Shown: piece after piece, positions 7,162-15,875 of the stretch
Layout: each line of letters begins with the position of its first letter
How positions within the stretch are numbered: position 1 is the stretch's first letter
From: Mycolicibacterium agri
GTDB lineage: Bacteria > Actinomycetota > Actinomycetes > Mycobacteriales > Mycobacteriaceae
Direction of reading: 5' to 3'
NCBI RefSeq assembly: GCF_002553505.1
Contig: NZ_PDCP01000003.1
Span: forward strand, 124,001-188,000
DNA: 64,000 bases
The notes under the pieces: model-generated
Seen by the model: only the letters and a program-made list of their open reading frames with translations
Told to the model about the DNA's origin: nothing
Databases searched by the model: none
Translations under genes and position numbers: made by a program

Positions 7162-8423
7162 ACCCCCGCCGTCTTGCGCTGGTAATCCTCGACCCAGGCC
7201 GCGGTTTCCTTGTGCAGGTGGCGAATCAGCACTTCCTGGTCGCACAGCAGGAACTCGTCGATGACCTCGGACTCGATCATCGTCTGCGTGGCCTCCAGCG
7301 TGTTGGCGTCCTGCAGCCCGTATTCCTTGAACGACACCGCCGCCAACTCCTGCGCGATGCGTTCCCTCGGCGTGCGCGGCTGCGGGAAGTACAGCGTGCC
7401 CTCGAAGATGTGCGTGTTATGCGACGTCGGCCAGTAGTGGTAGGTCAGATACCAGCCCTGGCCCCAGATCAGGATCACGAAGTTCGGGAACAACTGGAAC
7501 GAATCCAGGCCCCACGGATCGCATTTCGCGGGATTGACGCCGACCGGCATCTCACCGAGATCGGGTTTGTCCCACGGCCCGAACAGACCGCTCTGGCAGA
7601 TGTCCTCGATGGGCTTGCGCATATCGGGATCCATCTCCCAGGCGCGCACGCCCGAGGTGCTGACCAACCGGTGCGGTCCGTCGATGCGGTAGTGCGGCGC
7701 TTCGAAGCCGGCCTCCGCGGCGGCCTTCGAGTACTTGGCCGGCGACTGGTTCGCGTGCAATACGGGCGCGTGATAGAACTCCTGGAACGCGTCCAGGTAG
7801 AGCTTCCAGTTCGCCTTGACCTCCGAGCGGTAGTGCCACCGCGAGTTCATCTGGCCGAACGGATACCCCTCCAGATCCGTGATCATCGGGCCGAGGAAGT
7901 CGCGCAGGCTCTGTTCGGGTTCGGGCGCGAAGTTGACGAAGATGAAGCCTTCCCACACGTCGCAGTGCACCGGGACCAACCCGTAGCGGCCCTTGTCCAG
8001 GTTGAAGAATTCCTCTTCCTGTTGGACGAAGGTCAGATTGCCGTCCAGGTCGTAGCGCCAGGCGTGGTACTTGCAGGTGAACTGCTTGCAGAAGCCGCTG
8101 GTCTCCTCCAGCGGCATGTCGTTCCACACCAGCTTGTTGCCGCGGTGGCGACAGATGTTGTGGAAGGCCCGAACCTCGCCGGCGTTGTTGCGCACCACGA
8201 CGATTGACGTGTTGACGACCTTGAGCTCTTTGGTGAAGTAGCTGCCCTTGCGCGGAAGCTGTTCGGTGCGGCCGACATTCAGCCACGCACGCTTGAACAC
8301 CGCTTTGCGCTCGGCCTCGTAGAACTCGGGGCTGATCGAGTCCTGGTAGGACACCGGATCGGTGCCCAGCTGGGGGTAGTGCTCCGTCCAACTGCCTTCA
8401 GCGGGTTTGGGGAATCGCGCCAT
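7158..8423 (-). CDS. Rieske non-haem iron oxygenase, alpha subunit (copy 2)
   Basis: This 421-residue oxygenase is closely related to copy 1 at the same residue numbering: Rieske ligands C91, H93, C117 and H120, catalytic iron ligands H218 and H223, and Glu215 where most family members have the bridging Asp. The N-terminal FPKPAEGSWTEHYP block is shared by copies 1 and 2. It is the first gene of an operon with the small partner, amidohydrolase and MarR. The region 64 bases upstream carries a palindrome matching those beside the MarR gene. It is probably induced by pathway substrate through that regulator. Confidence 0.93.
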   Translation of the reverse strand: MARFPKPAEGSWTEHYPQLGTDPVSYQDSISPEFYEAERKAVFKRAWLNVGRTEQLPRKGSYFTKELKVVNTSIVVVRNNAGEVRAFHNICRHRGNKLVWNDMPLEETSGFCKQFTCKYHAWRYDLDGNLTFVQQEEEFFNLDKGRYGLVPVHCDVWEGFIFVNFAPEPEQSLRDFLGPMITDLEGYPFGQMNSRWHYRSEVKANWKLYLDAFQEFYHAPVLHANQSPAKYSKAAAEAGFEAPHYRIDGPHRLVSTSGVRAWEMDPDMRKPIEDICQSGLFGPWDKPDLGEMPVGVNPAKCDPWGLDSFQLFPNFVILIWGQGWYLTYHYWPTSHNTHIFEGTLYFPQPRTPRERIAQELAAVSFKEYGLQDANTLEATQTMIESEVIDEFLLCDQEVLIRHLHKETAAWVEDYQRKTAGV

Positions 8424-8486
8424 CGCTACTCCTGTCGACTCGTGCGGAGCCTGCAGCGCCGACCGTATCCCCTCCGCCGAGCAATC

Positions 8487-8500
8487 GCAAGTAGTTGATA
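8487..8500. promoter_or_regulatory. MarR-type operator candidate upstream of Rieske copy 2
   Basis: Read on the minus strand this is TATCAACTACTTGC. It matches the second site beside the MarR gene (5101-5116) over 13 bases. It lies about 65 bases upstream of the Rieske copy 2 start and about 75 bases upstream of the divergent cupin gene, so it could control both. Confidence 0.6.
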
Positions 8501-8575
8501 TTCCTCTGGCGCCGCCTCCGCCCGCGCATGAACTCGCATGAAATAGCCGCCGCGCGAAATCGCGTTGCGCTCGGT

Positions 8576-8932
8576 ATGAGCACAGCGCAAGGCGACATCT
8601 CGCAGTTCGGCCCCAACGCGCCCGGCTACACCTGGGTGTCGGCCGATGACGTCGAACCGAAGCGGCCGTTCCCCGGCATCACGGTCAGACTGCTGTGGGA
8701 GGGCGACAACGGCGCCAAGGCCGTCGTCACCGAGATCGGTCCCGGGGCCGTTTGGGGCAAAGAGGATCACCACAGTCCGGGGCCCGAGGAGGTCTACGTC
8801 GCCTCAGAGGTGTTCAACGACGGCGTGAACGACTACCCGGCCGGCACGTTCCTGCACGCTCCGGCGGGTTCCTGGCACGTGCCGCAGTCGAAAGAGGGCT
8901 GCGTGTTGTTCCTCTTCTATCCAGAGGGCTGA
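8576..8932 (+). CDS. Small cupin-domain protein
   Basis: This protein of about 118 residues consists of one cupin barrel resembling the ChrR/anti-sigma C-terminal cupin and quercetinase-like small cupins. Likely metal ligands are the histidines and glutamate in EDHHSPGPEEVY and the histidine in GSWHVP. The ATG at 8576 gives a protein starting just before the barrel. An in-frame ATG at 8528 would add 16 residues, and neither has a convincing ribosome site. It is divergent from the Rieske copy 2 operon and shares its control region. It could be an enzyme acting on a pathway metabolite or a sensor domain; this cannot be settled. Confidence 0.78.
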   Translation: MSTAQGDISQFGPNAPGYTWVSADDVEPKRPFPGITVRLLWEGDNGAKAVVTEIGPGAVWGKEDHHSPGPEEVYVASEVFNDGVNDYPAGTFLHAPAGSWHVPQSKEGCVLFLFYPEG

Positions 8933-8991
8933 CTGCGCGGTCTATCACGAACGCTGACTGCGCCGTGATCTCGCTCGAAGGCCAAAACCCC

Positions 8992-9447
8992 TCAGTCGAA
9001 ATCACAACCGGGGCTGGGAGTGCTGTCCGACGTGGGTGCGCCAGTCGGGTCGACGTAGGTCACCTCGAGCACCAGGGGCGTCGCACCTTCGTTGCGACCG
9101 ATGTGAACGTGATCGGGGCCGGTGGGATCGGTGATCGGCGTCCCGGCCCTGAACACGCCGTCGCGCCGGCAGTCCGCCCCGTAGTGGGTGAGCACACCAC
9201 TTTTGACGATGCCGTAGATCAACCCCTGATGGGTGTGCCATCCGGTGCTGCCGCCCGGGGCAATCGTGATGTCACTGACGATGTAGTCCTTGCCGTCGGC
9301 CGTCTGCTTCGACAGCACCACCGCGCTCACGCCCCTCGTCGGGGTGGCGTGTGCGGTCGCCGCAAACCCCGCCGCGCAGGCGAACAGCGCCGAAGCGGCG
9401 AACAGCGACGGCAAGGACAGCGACGAAACCTTAGACAGTGTTCCCAC
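8992..9447 (-). CDS. Exported cupin-domain protein
   Basis: This is a protein of about 151 residues with an N-terminal signal peptide (hydrophobic LPSLFAASALFACAAGFAA followed by a probable cleavage at AHA) and one cupin domain. Metal-binding residues are visible in GWHTHQG and DHVHIG. The GTG at 9445-9447 is chosen as start because AAAGG lies about six bases upstream and it places the signal peptide correctly. Cysteines near residues 97 and 148 could form a disulfide outside the cell. It converges with the small cytoplasmic cupin. The function is unknown; secreted cupins of this type are common in mycobacteria. Confidence 0.8.
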   Translation of the reverse strand: MGTLSKVSSLSLPSLFAASALFACAAGFAATAHATPTRGVSAVVLSKQTADGKDYIVSDITIAPGGSTGWHTHQGLIYGIVKSGVLTHYGADCRRDGVFRAGTPITDPTGPDHVHIGRNEGATPLVLEVTYVDPTGAPTSDSTPSPGCDFD

Positions 9448-9520
9448 AGAGAGCCTTTCGCGTCGGACGGTCACGCACTTCTGCAGGTATAGAACGTCTG
9501 TAGAGAACGAAACCTTCGGA

Positions 9521-10273
9521 TCAGATGACGGGCAGCAGCGCGCGCAACACCGCACACGACGCCGCGGCGACCTCGCCGGCGAACTGGTCGAATTCGAAGC
9601 TGGAATCCTCACCGGCCAGATCGGACAGCGCTCGGATCACCAGCCAGTCGGCTCCGAACGCCTCGGCGACCTGGGCCACGGCACCGCCCTCCATCTCGAC
9701 GGCTCGGCCGCCGAACTGGGCATGCAGCCGGTCCCGAGTCGACGCGCTGTGCACGTATTGATCACCCGAAAGTACTGTGCCGTAGGCGATCTGCGCGGGC
9801 CGACCCCGCCCTCCCGCACGCGCGGACAGCGCGGGCAGGCTCAAGCCGTCCAGCGCGCCTCTGACCTTGTCGAGCAGCACCTGGGCCACGTCGTAGCCAA
9901 GGCGGTCGGTCGGGTTGATAAACGGCACGTGACCAGCTTGATAAGTCTGCAGCTGTTCGTTCTCGATCAGGCCCGTATCGTGCTGAATCACCCGATCGGC
10001 GACGACGACATCGCCGACGTTCAGCTTCGGGTCCAGGCCGCCGGCGACACCGGAGAAAACGATTGTGCGGCAATCGAAGCCGTGGACCAGCAAGGTGGTC
10101 ACGAGAGCGGCATTGACCTTGCCCATGCCGGTGCCAGCAAGCACGACATCACAGCCGTCAAGCACGCCGATCTGGAAACTCGTGTGGGCGTGGCGAACAA
10201 CGTCGACATCGCCCATAGCGTCGCGGAGGTGGGCCAGTTCCTGCGGCAGCGCGCAGATCAAACCTATTGGCAC
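9521..10273 (-). CDS. mtnN: 5'-methylthioadenosine/S-adenosylhomocysteine nucleosidase
   Basis: This 250-residue cytoplasmic enzyme cleaves adenine from methylthioadenosine and S-adenosylhomocysteine, recycling products of methyl transfer and polyamine synthesis. Recognisable family features are E12 in CALPQE, the FSGVAGGL phosphorylase-fold loop, the ribose-binding AVEMEGGAVA and the catalytic aspartate in RALSDLAGED. The length slightly exceeds the usual ~230 residues. It begins at GTG and is divergent from the MFS transporter gene across a 205-bp gap. It is a housekeeping gene unrelated to the surrounding catabolic genes. Confidence 0.9.
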   Translation of the reverse strand: MPIGLICALPQELAHLRDAMGDVDVVRHAHTSFQIGVLDGCDVVLAGTGMGKVNAALVTTLLVHGFDCRTIVFSGVAGGLDPKLNVGDVVVADRVIQHDTGLIENEQLQTYQAGHVPFINPTDRLGYDVAQVLLDKVRGALDGLSLPALSARAGGRGRPAQIAYGTVLSGDQYVHSASTRDRLHAQFGGRAVEMEGGAVAQVAEAFGADWLVIRALSDLAGEDSSFEFDQFAGEVAAASCAVLRALLPVI

Positions 10274-10438
10274 AAAAGAAGTTTACGCCGCTAAGTATCT
10301 TCCGCTCCGGGGGGAGAATTCCGACGCTGATCGACGTTCAGCGCCGGTCGCAGACCTCGCGTGCGCGCTCCCCCACGGATCGTTTACGAAGTGGTTACGC
10401 GCAGGGGTTGTCGACGACCCACCCGCGCTCTAGGTTGT

Positions 10439-10461
10439 TTGGCATACCAACTCGGTATACC
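10439..10461. promoter_or_regulatory. Tandem GntR-type operator upstream of MFS gene
   Basis: Two palindromes lie side by side just upstream of the transporter start: TTGGCATACCAA at 10439-10450 and GGTATACC at 10454-10461. TGGTATACCA-like sequences are typical of FCD-type GntR regulators, and a GntR gene closes this four-gene cluster at 13915. The rest of the 205-bp gap between mtnN and the transporter shows no gene. Confidence 0.65.
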
Positions 10462-10478
10462 AAATGAAGGGGATTGGT

Positions 10479-11780
10479 ATGTCCAACACCCGGTGGCGGA
10501 TGTTCGCCCTACTGCTCCTGTTGGTCACGGTCAACTATGTCGACCGGGGTTCTCTGTCGGTGGCGCTGCCCAAGATCAAGGAAGATTTCCACATCAGCGC
10601 CGAGGTCACCGGCCTGCTGCTGTCGGCGTTCTTCTGGGCGTACGCCGCGATGCAGATCCCGTCCGGGTGGCTCATCGACCGCTTCGGGCCGCGCAAGCTG
10701 ATCACCGCCGCATGCACGGGATGGGGCACCGCGACCGCCTTTTCGGGCATGTCGCCGAACATCGGGACCATGGCCGTCGCACGCGGCCTCATCGGTGTCA
10801 CCGAGGCGCCGATCATGCCCGCGGGCGGCAAGCTCAACGCGGCGTTTCTCACCGAGAAGGAGCGCGGGCGCGGCGCGACGATTCTCGACGCCGGTGCGCC
10901 GTTGGGTTCCGCCGTAGGCGGCATCGCGATCGCCGGGCTGATCGGTCTCACAGGCAGTTGGCGCTGGTCGTTCATCATCGCCGGCGTCGTCACCGTGCTG
11001 CTGGGCATCTGGGCGTGGCGAGCGATCCGCGACACTCCCGAGGAGCATCCGAAGGTCAATGACGCCGAACGCGAATACCTGGTGTCGGCGTTGCGCGAGG
11101 AGAGCGAACGCCACCAGTCCACCGGTGAGCGCGCAGGCCTCATCTACTACATGAAATACCGCAGCTTCTGGGCGATGTGCGCCGGCTGGCTCGGCTTCAA
11201 CGGCGTCTTCTACGGCCTGCTGACATGGGGCCCGCTCTTCCTCTCGGAGAGCAAGGGTTTCGAGCTCGAAGCCATCGGGTGGTCCACCTTCGCGATCTTC
11301 GGTTCCGGCTTCGTCGGAGAGATCATCGGCGGCCAACTCGCCGACCGCCTCAAGGAGAAGGGCTACGGCACCAATCGCGTGATGCGCTCCCTGTTGGGCT
11401 TCGCCGGGACGTGCGTGGTCGCCGGCCTGGTGGGTGTGGTGCTCATGCCCAGCCCCCTCGCGGCGGTGCTGCTGTTGTCGACCGTGCTGTTCTTCCTGCG
11501 CTGGGTCGGCCTGTTCTGGTCGGTGCCCGCGACCCTGGGTGGCCGCGAAGACGCCGGCGTGCTGGGCGGCGCGATGAACCTGGCGGGCAACATCTCCGGT
11601 TTCGTCACCCCGATGGCGGTCGGGTTCATCGTCGGCGCGACCGGCGCATACACGTGGGCCCTGCTGTACTTCGTCGGCGCCGGAATGATCATGACCGCCG
11701 CGGTCCTCGTCCTCGACTACTCGAAGCGGCTGGCGCCCAAGGCCACACCGCTGTCCACCGCGAAGGGAGCGTCCGTATGA
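10479..11780 (+). CDS. MFS transporter (anion:cation symporter-like)
   Basis: This 433-residue major facilitator has about twelve membrane helices. It resembles the ACS/D-galactonate and tartrate-type symporters that import organic anions. The loop after helix 2 carries GWLIDRFGPRK, the MFS signature, and the central cytoplasmic loop holds the charged EEHPKVNDAEREYL segment. The ATG at 10479 is chosen because GAAGGGG lies about seven bases upstream; an earlier ATG at 10464 lacks one and overlaps the operator. It overlaps the next gene by four bases (ATGA), so transporter and enzymes form one operon. It probably imports the substrate of the two downstream enzymes. Confidence 0.9.
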   Translation: MSNTRWRMFALLLLLVTVNYVDRGSLSVALPKIKEDFHISAEVTGLLLSAFFWAYAAMQIPSGWLIDRFGPRKLITAACTGWGTATAFSGMSPNIGTMAVARGLIGVTEAPIMPAGGKLNAAFLTEKERGRGATILDAGAPLGSAVGGIAIAGLIGLTGSWRWSFIIAGVVTVLLGIWAWRAIRDTPEEHPKVNDAEREYLVSALREESERHQSTGERAGLIYYMKYRSFWAMCAGWLGFNGVFYGLLTWGPLFLSESKGFELEAIGWSTFAIFGSGFVGEIIGGQLADRLKEKGYGTNRVMRSLLGFAGTCVVAGLVGVVLMPSPLAAVLLLSTVLFFLRWVGLFWSVPATLGGREDAGVLGGAMNLAGNISGFVTPMAVGFIVGATGAYTWALLYFVGAGMIMTAAVLVLDYSKRLAPKATPLSTAKGASV

Positions 11781-12937
11781 CCCGCATCGGCATGATCGTC
11801 CCGTCCTCGAACACCTCGCTCGAACCGGCCACCACCCGGCTGCTGGCGAACCGGCCCGACGTCACGATCCACTACACGCGAATTCCCGTGCGGGCCATCA
11901 CGCTCGACGGCACCGGCGCGGCGTTCGACGCCGACACCATGGTCGCCGCGGCACGGCTGCTGGCCGACGCCGAGGTGGACTGCATCGCGTGGAACGGAAC
12001 GGCGGGCTCATGGCTCGGCCTCGAGCACGACCAGCAGTGCTGCGCCGCGATCAGCGAGGCCACCGGAATTCCGGCGACCACGTCCACCCTGGGGATCCTG
12101 CAGGCGTGTCACGATTACGGGATCTCCGCGCTGGCCTGCGCGACGCCGTACACCCGTGACGTCGTCGACGCGATCATGCGGGAGTACGCACGCCATGACG
12201 TCACCGTCGTCTCGCACGCGGAATGGGAACTGACCGACAACCTTTCGTTCGCGAAGGCGGGCGCAGACGCCGTCGCCGAACTGTTGGTGGCGGCGACAAA
12301 GAACGCGACCGCCGAACCGGCGCCGCAGGCGGTCGCACTCATCTGCACCAATGTCGACGGCACCACAGTGCTGAATGAGGTGGAGAAGACCCTCGGCACC
12401 CCGGTGTTCGACAGCATCGCCGCGACGCTGTGGTGGGCACTCGAACTCACCGGGTCCGACGCGCGCATTCCAGGAGCCGGGCTGCTGTTGGAGCAGGGAT
12501 CGCTGCGCCACCGCGTCAAGGAGATCGTCACCGAACTGCGCGAACGCACCGGATGCGACCGGACGACCGCGCGTATCGACGACGCAGAACTCGGCCTGCA
12601 TGTGGACCTGTGTGCGGCCGAATCCTGCGCTCCTGGAGTGCGTTCCATCCAGCACGATCCGTCGCTGGACCAACGCAAGCTGGAGACCGTCAGCTGGTTG
12701 GAGGCCAATCGCAAGGTGCTGGTGCAGCCCACCTTCGCCGAACCACCGTACCCGCCACAGGCGTTGCGGGAGGTGTACGGGGTGAGCGCGCAGGTGCTGG
12801 GCCCGGTCGAACGCGGCGACGAGATGGCGGCCTGGTTATCCGCGCACAGCATCAGCGAACGGCCTTGGTCAGATGACGATCTCGCGGCGATGACCGATGC
12901 GCAGCACAAGCTGCACGCAGTGCTGAACAACAAGTGA
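11777..12937 (+). CDS. Asp/Glu-racemase-superfamily protein fused to GAF-like domain
   Basis: This 386-residue protein has an N-terminal half (residues 1 to about 235) of the maleate isomerase/arylmalonate decarboxylase/Asp-Glu racemase superfamily. Its C-terminal third (about 245-385) looks like a GAF sensor domain, with [17 protein letters not shown] at its start and YGV-x-AQVLGP near its end. The second catalytic cysteine is present in LICTNVDGT. The first, usually in a CTS-like loop, is replaced by AWNGTAGS. One-cysteine members include arylmalonate decarboxylase, so decarboxylation is as plausible as cis-trans isomerisation. The start overlaps the transporter stop. The GAF part may sense a ligand or mediate dimerisation. 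Confidence 0.8.
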   Translation: MTRIGMIVPSSNTSLEPATTRLLANRPDVTIHYTRIPVRAITLDGTGAAFDADTMVAAARLLADAEVDCIAWNGTAGSWLGLEHDQQCCAAISEATGIPATTSTLGILQACHDYGISALACATPYTRDVVDAIMREYARHDVTVVSHAEWELTDNLSFAKAGADAVAELLVAATKNATAEPAPQAVALICTNVDGTTVLNEVEKTLGTPVFDSIAATLWWALELTGSDARIPGAGLLLEQGSLRHRVKEIVTELRERTGCDRTTARIDDAELGLHVDLCAAESCAPGVRSIQHDPSLDQRKLETVSWLEANRKVLVQPTFAEPPYPPQALREVYGVSAQVLGPVERGDEMAAWLSAHSISERPWSDDDLAAMTDAQHKLHAVLNNK

Positions 12938-12951
12938 GGAAATCACATCGT

Positions 12952-13863
12952 ATGACAGACAAGAAGATTCAGGTTTGTGTCGGAATCGACGTCGACTCGT
13001 GTGCGGGCTGGCTGGGTTCCTACGGTGGCCAGGACTCGCCGAATGACATGCAGCGCGGCGTGTTCGCAGGCGAGGTCGGAGTTCCGCGCCTGTTGAAGCT
13101 GCTCGAACGCCGCGACATCGTATCCACGTGGTTCTGGCCGGGTCACTCGATCGAAACTTTCCCCAAGCAGGCCAAGATGTGCTTCGCGGCCGGACATGAG
13201 ATCGGCGCCCACGGCTACAGCCACGAGAACCCACGGTCGCTGTCCCCCGAACAGGAACGCGCCGTGATGGCCAAGAGCGTCGAACTCGTCGAAGCGCTCA
13301 CGGGCGCACGCCCGAAAGGCTATGTCGCCCCGTGGTGGGAGATGAGCGAACACACCGCATCGATTCTGAAGGAATACGACTTCTCCTACGACCACTCCCA
13401 GAACTACAACGACTTCGTGCCGTTCTATGCGCGCGTGGGTGACGAGTGGACCCCGATCGACACCAGCAAACCGGCCGAGCACTGGATGAAGCCGCTCAAA
13501 CACGGCCACGAAATCGACCTCGTCGAGTTCTGCGGCAACTGGTACGTCGACGACCTGCCGCCCATGATGTTCATCAAGAGCCACCCCAACTCACACGGTT
13601 TCGTCAACCCGCGCGACATCGAGCAGATGTGGAACGACCAATTCGATTGGGTGTACCGGGAACTCGACTACGCCGTCATCCCCATGACGCTGCACCCCGA
13701 CGTCTCGGGTCGCCCTCAGGTGCTGCTGATGCTCGAGCGTCTGCTGGATCGGTGGGCGGGTTTCGACGGCGTCGAGTTCGTCACGATGGCCGACGCCGCC
13801 GACCAGTTCCGGTCGCGCTTCCCGCTGGATCAGCCGACACGCCCTGATTGCGTAGGACGCTGA
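12952..13863 (+). CDS. Polysaccharide-deacetylase-fold hydrolase, cyclic-imidase-like
   Basis: This is a 303-residue NodB-fold metal hydrolase. The metal-binding signatures are the aspartates in GIDVDSCAG near residue 13 and H-x3-H in [12 protein letters not shown] near residue 80. A later GYVAPWW is the usual substrate strand. No signal peptide is present, so it acts inside the cell, unlike true peptidoglycan deacetylases. Size and sequence feel closest to cyclic imide hydrolases and PuuE-type allantoinases of this family. The ATG at 12952 follows GAGGAAA. With the racemase-like gene and an MFS importer it may open a cyclic imide or amide, whose acid product the upstream enzyme then handles. 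Confidence 0.78.
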   Translation: MTDKKIQVCVGIDVDSCAGWLGSYGGQDSPNDMQRGVFAGEVGVPRLLKLLERRDIVSTWFWPGHSIETFPKQAKMCFAAGHEIGAHGYSHENPRSLSPEQERAVMAKSVELVEALTGARPKGYVAPWWEMSEHTASILKEYDFSYDHSQNYNDFVPFYARVGDEWTPIDTSKPAEHWMKPLKHGHEIDLVEFCGNWYVDDLPPMMFIKSHPNSHGFVNPRDIEQMWNDQFDWVYRELDYAVIPMTLHPDVSGRPQVLLMLERLLDRWAGFDGVEFVTMADAADQFRSRFPLDQPTRPDCVGR

Positions 13864-13914
13864 GGTTCGCATCGGCGTCTGCCTGCGACGCCCGATGGCT
13901 AAGCTGAGGGCACC

Positions 13915-14598
13915 ATGTCCTCGACGCCGACAGCCGATGAAGGCTCGCCCAGCAACCTGCTGCTGCGCGCCCGGCTCATCGACGCGCTGCGGTCCGACGT
14001 CATCCGCGGCCGGTACCCAGCCGGGTACCGGCTGGTGGAGCGGGATGTGGCGGACACTTACGGGGTTTCGCGGCTCCCCGCGCGCGAGGCACTGCAGGCC
14101 CTGAAGGCCGAAGGCTTTCTGGAGGTGCGCAAGACGCGCGGCCTTGTGGTTCGCGGCTGGACCGAGCGGGATGTCATCGAACTTTTCGACATCCGGCAGG
14201 CCCTCGAGGCGATGGCATGCCGCGAAGCGGCAGGAAACCGGACCGACGAGGATATCGCCGCACTTCGCGGCGCGGCCGATGCCGCGGACCGCGCCGTCGA
14301 GCGCAACGACGCCACGGCGGCTCACGACGCGAACGCGCTCTTTCACCAGTTGCTGGTGACGGCGTCGCACAACCGGACGCTCGGCGAGATCATGGCGCCG
14401 ATTCACTACCGGGTGCAGTGGCTGGTCCGACAGATCCCCGACCCCCACGCCGTCTCGGACGATCACCACCGCCTCGCCGACGCCATCGCGGACCGCAATG
14501 CGCGCGCCGCGGAGAAGCTCGCGAAAGAACACGCCGACCGCAACCGCACCACGACACTGCAGACCTTGTTCGGCACGCCTCGGTCACGGTTGGGCTGA
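13915..14598 (+). CDS. GntR-family regulator with FCD domain
   Basis: This 227-residue regulator has an N-terminal winged helix (residues ~15-85, with LIDALRSDVIRGRYPAG and YGVSRLPAREALQAL). An all-helical FCD ligand-binding domain follows (residues ~90-215) with conserved histidines in LFHQLLV and HYRVQWL and in DDHHRLADAI. These often hold a metal that contacts an organic-acid effector. It is the last gene of the transporter cluster. The twin palindromes before the transporter fit GntR operators, so it probably represses the cluster until the substrate or intermediate is present. Confidence 0.9.
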   Translation: MSSTPTADEGSPSNLLLRARLIDALRSDVIRGRYPAGYRLVERDVADTYGVSRLPAREALQALKAEGFLEVRKTRGLVVRGWTERDVIELFDIRQALEAMACREAAGNRTDEDIAALRGAADAADRAVERNDATAAHDANALFHQLLVTASHNRTLGEIMAPIHYRVQWLVRQIPDPHAVSDDHHRLADAIADRNARAAEKLAKEHADRNRTTTLQTLFGTPRSRLG

Positions 14599-14641
14599 GC
14601 AGCCAGCAGAACTGACCTTCGGATGTCGCGGTGTCAGCCGC

Positions 14642-15820
14642 TCAACGCGCCGGAAGGCCGAGAACGTGCTGGGCGATGATGTTGCGCTGGATCTCCGAGG
14701 TGCCCCCGGCGATGGTTCCCGCGAAGCTGCCGATGTAGCGGGTGAACCAGCCCGCGGTGAATTGCCCTGGGCTGTAAGGGTTGTAGGGCGCCGTCATGGC
14801 CCGGTCGCCAAGGCCGTCGCGACCCGCGTCTTGCAACGCCTGCAGGTAGGCGTTCTGCTCGGCCTCCGCACCGAGTACCTTCAGCACCGAGAGACCCGGC
14901 ACGTCGGTGTCCCCGCGCGCCGCCTTCGCCAGGGCCGCCGATCCGAGAAGGCGCAACGCCTGATAGTCCATTGCGATACTCGCGTAGGCATCGCGGCCCA
15001 GAGCTTTACCGGGCCGGAAGCTTTCGAGCGTCTGCCCCAACCGGTTGGCGAACTGCAACCACATCATCGTGCGCTCATGTCCGAGCGAGCCGTTGGCCAC
15101 CTTCCAGCCGCCGTTGACCGGCCCGACGAGATTCGCCGCAGGCACCGCGACATCGGTCAGGAAGACCTCGTTGAAGTCGAGTTCGTTGCGGTCGTACACG
15201 CACGCGAACGGGCTGCACGTCACGCCGGGACTATCGGTCGGAATCAGCAGTGCGCTGATCCCATTGTGCTTGGGCGCCTCGGGGTCGGTGCGCACGAACG
15301 TCAGGATCACATCGGCGTCGTGCGCACCGGAGGTCCACACCTTCTGGCCGTTGACGACGAAATGGTCCCCGTCCAACACCGCACGCGTGGCGAGCCCGGC
15401 CAAATCCGAGCCCGCGCCCGGTTCACTCATGCCAAGCGAGGCCGTCATCTCGGCGCGCAGGATCGGCACCGCCCATCGCCGCTTCTGTTCGTCGGTGCCG
15501 AACGACAGCAGTGAGGCCGCGATGATGCCGACGCCCTGCGGGTTGAACGCGTGGTAGATGCGCCGGCGCGCGAGTTCCTCACGGTGCACGAGCTGTTCGA
15601 GCACACCCGCGTTGCGCCCACCGAATTCCGGCGGATTGCCCGGCAACAGCCAGCCGTGGTCGAACTGCAGCCGCTGCCACCGCCGCGCCCATTCGGGCAC
15701 GTGGGACGTGGACCGCGAGCGCTCCGCGGCCGCCTCGGCTTCCGCAGGAAGATGCTGGTCGAGGAACGCGATGAACTCGGCGCGGAAGGCCTCGACGTCG
15801 TCGTCGAACCGCAGCTGCAC
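14642..15820 (-). CDS. Acyl-CoA dehydrogenase (FadE-like), MarR-set copy
   Basis: This 392-residue flavoprotein is expected to introduce an alpha-beta double bond into an acyl-CoA. FAD/substrate motifs SEPGAGSDLAG and NGQKVWTSGA are intact. The C-terminal block reads AGGTSEIQRN, so Gly replaces the catalytic Glu used by medium-chain enzymes; members like this take the base from another helix or from a partner subunit. It is strongly similar to the protein at 46350-47525. Both start MQL-x-FD-x-DVEAFRAEF. A palindrome related to the MarR-linked sites lies 11 bases upstream of its GTG start. It is divergent from the epimerase gene. Confidence 0.93.
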   Translation of the reverse strand: MQLRFDDDVEAFRAEFIAFLDQHLPAEAEAAAERSRSTSHVPEWARRWQRLQFDHGWLLPGNPPEFGGRNAGVLEQLVHREELARRRIYHAFNPQGVGIIAASLLSFGTDEQKRRWAVPILRAEMTASLGMSEPGAGSDLAGLATRAVLDGDHFVVNGQKVWTSGAHDADVILTFVRTDPEAPKHNGISALLIPTDSPGVTCSPFACVYDRNELDFNEVFLTDVAVPAANLVGPVNGGWKVANGSLGHERTMMWLQFANRLGQTLESFRPGKALGRDAYASIAMDYQALRLLGSAALAKAARGDTDVPGLSVLKVLGAEAEQNAYLQALQDAGRDGLGDRAMTAPYNPYSPGQFTAGWFTRYIGSFAGTIAGGTSEIQRNIIAQHVLGLPAR

Positions 15821-15830
15821 GCCCCCAACA

Positions 15831-15846
15831 TATCAAGTACTTAACA
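15831..15846. promoter_or_regulatory. MarR-type operator candidate
   Basis: TATCAAGTACTTAACA lies between the divergent acyl-CoA dehydrogenase and epimerase genes. It shares TATCAAGTA with the site at 5080 and has a central AAGTACTT palindrome. Placed 11 bases from the dehydrogenase start, it could block transcription of that gene. It also resembles the published KstR2 box (CAAG-N2-CTTG), so a KstR2-like regulator elsewhere is an alternative. Confidence 0.5.
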
Positions 15847-15875
15847 TTTGGGCGCGGATGCGTTAAGACTGATGG

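Noticed and set aside
9521..10478. SAM or SAH riboswitch near the MTA/SAH nucleosidase
   Set aside because: The leader region is short and shows no conserved aptamer-like pairing that I could recognise.
11177..11776. Long upstream extension of the racemase-GAF frame within the MFS gene
   Set aside because: It is antisense-like, arginine-rich shadow sequence in another frame of the transporter. The ATGA overlap at 11777 is the natural start.
15831..15846. Assignment as a KstR2 cholesterol-regulon box
   Set aside because: One arm departs from CAAG-N2-CTTG, and closely related sites flank a MarR gene, so a local MarR regulon is preferred. KstR2 is kept as an alternative only.
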